24,284 nt of DNA. Source: an uncultured Alistipes sp. Lineage in GTDB: Bacteria > Bacteroidota > Bacteroidia > Bacteroidales > Rikenellaceae. The DNA lies in contig URBJ01000029.1 of assembly GCA_900546005.1 (NCBI GenBank), positions 1 through 24,284 on the forward strand. The letters run 5' to 3'. Shown here piece after piece: positions 23,306 to 24,284 of the stretch. Within the stretch, counting starts at the first letter, position 1; each line of letters starts with the position of its first letter. The notes under the pieces were generated by a model, which worked only from the letters and a program-made list of their open reading frames with translations, was not told the origin of the DNA and ran no database searches. A program made the position numbers and the translations under genes.

Positions 23306-24284
23306 CGAGTTGACTGATAAAGAGCCGATGGCAACAAACGAGACGTGGACGGAAGAGGATGCCGTGCTGGAGGAGGACGAACAGCAGGAGGAGCTCTATG
23401 AGCATTACAGTGTGACGGTCGACAAGGGGCAGAGTCCGTTGCGGATCGACAAGTTCCTGACCAATCGAATGGAGCAGGTCTCCCGAAACCGGATCCAGAC
23501 GGCTGCCGATGCCGGTAATATTTTGGTGAACGGAACGGCGGTCAAATCGAGCTATAAGGTAAAGCCTCAGGATCGGATCTCGATCGTGATGCCCTATCCG
23601 GTTCGCGAGATCGAGATCATTCCGGAAAACATTCCGTTGGATATTCGTTACGAGGACGACGATCTGATCATTGTCAATAAGGCTGCCGGAATGGTCGTCC
23701 ATCCCGGACACGGCAACTACTCGGGAACGTTGGTCAATGCCTTGACCTATCATTTGAAGGATGAACCCCTGTTTCAGGAGGGGGATATGCGGGCCGGTCT
23801 GGTCCATCGGATCGATAAAAATACCTCAGGCATATTGGTCGTGGCCAAGAATGAACGGGCACATGCCCGTCTGGCCAAACAATTTTTCGATCATACGATC
23901 GATCGGGTGTATCATGCGTTGGTGTGGGGAAACATGGAGCAGGATGAGGGCACGATCACGGGCAATATAGGACGCAGTACAAGGGACCGGTTGAAAATGG
24001 CTGTGTTTTCCGACGGAGAGAGCGGTCGGCATGCCGTAACGCACTATCGGGTACTCGAGCGGTTGGGATATGTCAATCTGATCGAATGTCGCTTGGAGAC
24101 CGGACGGACCCATCAGATTCGGGTCCATATGGAGTATATCGGTCACCCGCTGTTTAACGATGAACGTTACGGCGGCGACCGTATTCTGAAAGGAACTACC
24201 TTTTCCAAATACAGACAGTTTGTCGAAAACTGTTTCCGGATTATGCCCCGTCATGCGCTGCATGCCCGCAGTCTGGGCTTCATA
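23298..24284 (+). CDS. rluD: Ribosomal large-subunit pseudouridine synthase RluD-like, 3'-truncated by window
   Basis: The frame is open from the ATG at 23298 to the window edge, 329 codons, and lacks its stop. An acidic N-terminal extension (about 1-40) precedes an S4 RNA-binding domain (about 45-105, LRIDKFLTNRMEQVSRNRIQ) and the RluA/RluD catalytic domain. The catalytic aspartate is Asp173 in HRIDKNTSG (more often HRLDKDTSG), and GRTHQIRVHM follows, another hallmark. RluD makes pseudouridines in helix 69 of 23S rRNA; which sites this one modifies is not visible, and RluA/RluC-type specificity cannot be excluded. Only a short C-terminal piece should be missing. Translation is probably coupled to the PASTA gene through the 8-base overlap. 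Confidence 0.9.
   Translation, partial: MSNELTDKEPMATNETWTEEDAVLEEDEQQEELYEHYSVTVDKGQSPLRIDKFLTNRMEQVSRNRIQTAADAGNILVNGTAVKSSYKVKPQDRISIVMPYPVREIEIIPENIPLDIRYEDDDLIIVNKAAGMVVHPGHGNYSGTLVNALTYHLKDEPLFQEGDMRAGLVHRIDKNTSGILVVAKNERAHARLAKQFFDHTIDRVYHALVWGNMEQDEGTITGNIGRSTRDRLKMAVFSDGESGRHAVTHYRVLERLGYVNLIECRLETGRTHQIRVHMEYIGHPLFNDERYGGDRILKGTTFSKYRQFVENCFRIMPRHALHARSLGFI

Noticed and set aside
23091..23807. 238-codon minus-strand open frame opposite the PASTA and rluD genes.
   Set aside because: Both sense genes are well supported and overlap translationally; the antisense frame spans their junction without any motif.

Overview
The window looks like an ordinary core-chromosome segment of a member of the Bacteroidota, most likely order Bacteroidales; a Rikenellaceae/Alistipes-like relative is possible, but I cannot fix the family from sequence alone. 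The evidence is the set of protein families (DUF4831, DUF6359, a full-length PurL with a fused glutaminase, a kinase-less PASTA protein beside RluD, an adjacent parE-parC pair, ftsK followed by a LolA-like gene). Several intergenic regions also carry the Bacteroidota promoter signature (-7 TAnnTTTG, sometimes with -33 TTTG about 19 bases upstream). I see no IS element, prophage, CRISPR array, tRNA or rRNA.

Layout. Bases 1-4207 run on the plus strand: the end of an FKBP-like gene, a lipoprotein with two FKBP-like domains and a DUF6359 domain, a tRNA1(Val) m6A methyltransferase, a DUF4831 secreted protein and a HEAT-repeat DNA-alkylation-repair-like protein. Bases 4235-19013 form one long minus-strand block. 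In transcription order it is plsC-like acyltransferase, parE, parC, aroK, a DUF3298 lipoprotein, purL, murI, ftsK and a LolA-like carrier, with tight spacings or overlaps at most junctions. A perfect -7 element overlapping the murI stop codon suggests ftsK-lolA also has its own promoter. Bases 19224-24284 run on the plus strand: a long-chain polyprenyl diphosphate synthase, rsmG, rpmH (51 codons), an intrinsic terminator, mqnE, a PASTA protein and a 3'-truncated rluD.

How the genes fit together. parE-parC and ftsK serve chromosome decatenation and segregation at division. murI and the PASTA protein touch peptidoglycan, and plsC and the LolA-like protein touch membranes. The polyprenyl synthase and mqnE could supply the side chain and part of the head group of menaquinone, implying the futalosine route. 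rsmG, rpmH, rluD and trmN belong to ribosome or tRNA maturation.

No wholly new system is evident. The points most worth a second look are: a sliding-clamp-like pentapeptide (QMDLF) at the ParC C-terminus; repeated GTAAAA/TTTTAC hexamers over the rpmH promoter; a predicted leaderless mRNA for the polyprenyl synthase and a 33-base dyad in the same divergent region; a thrice-repeated acidic-GF motif in the FtsK linker; and the FKBP-FKBP-DUF6359 lipoprotein.
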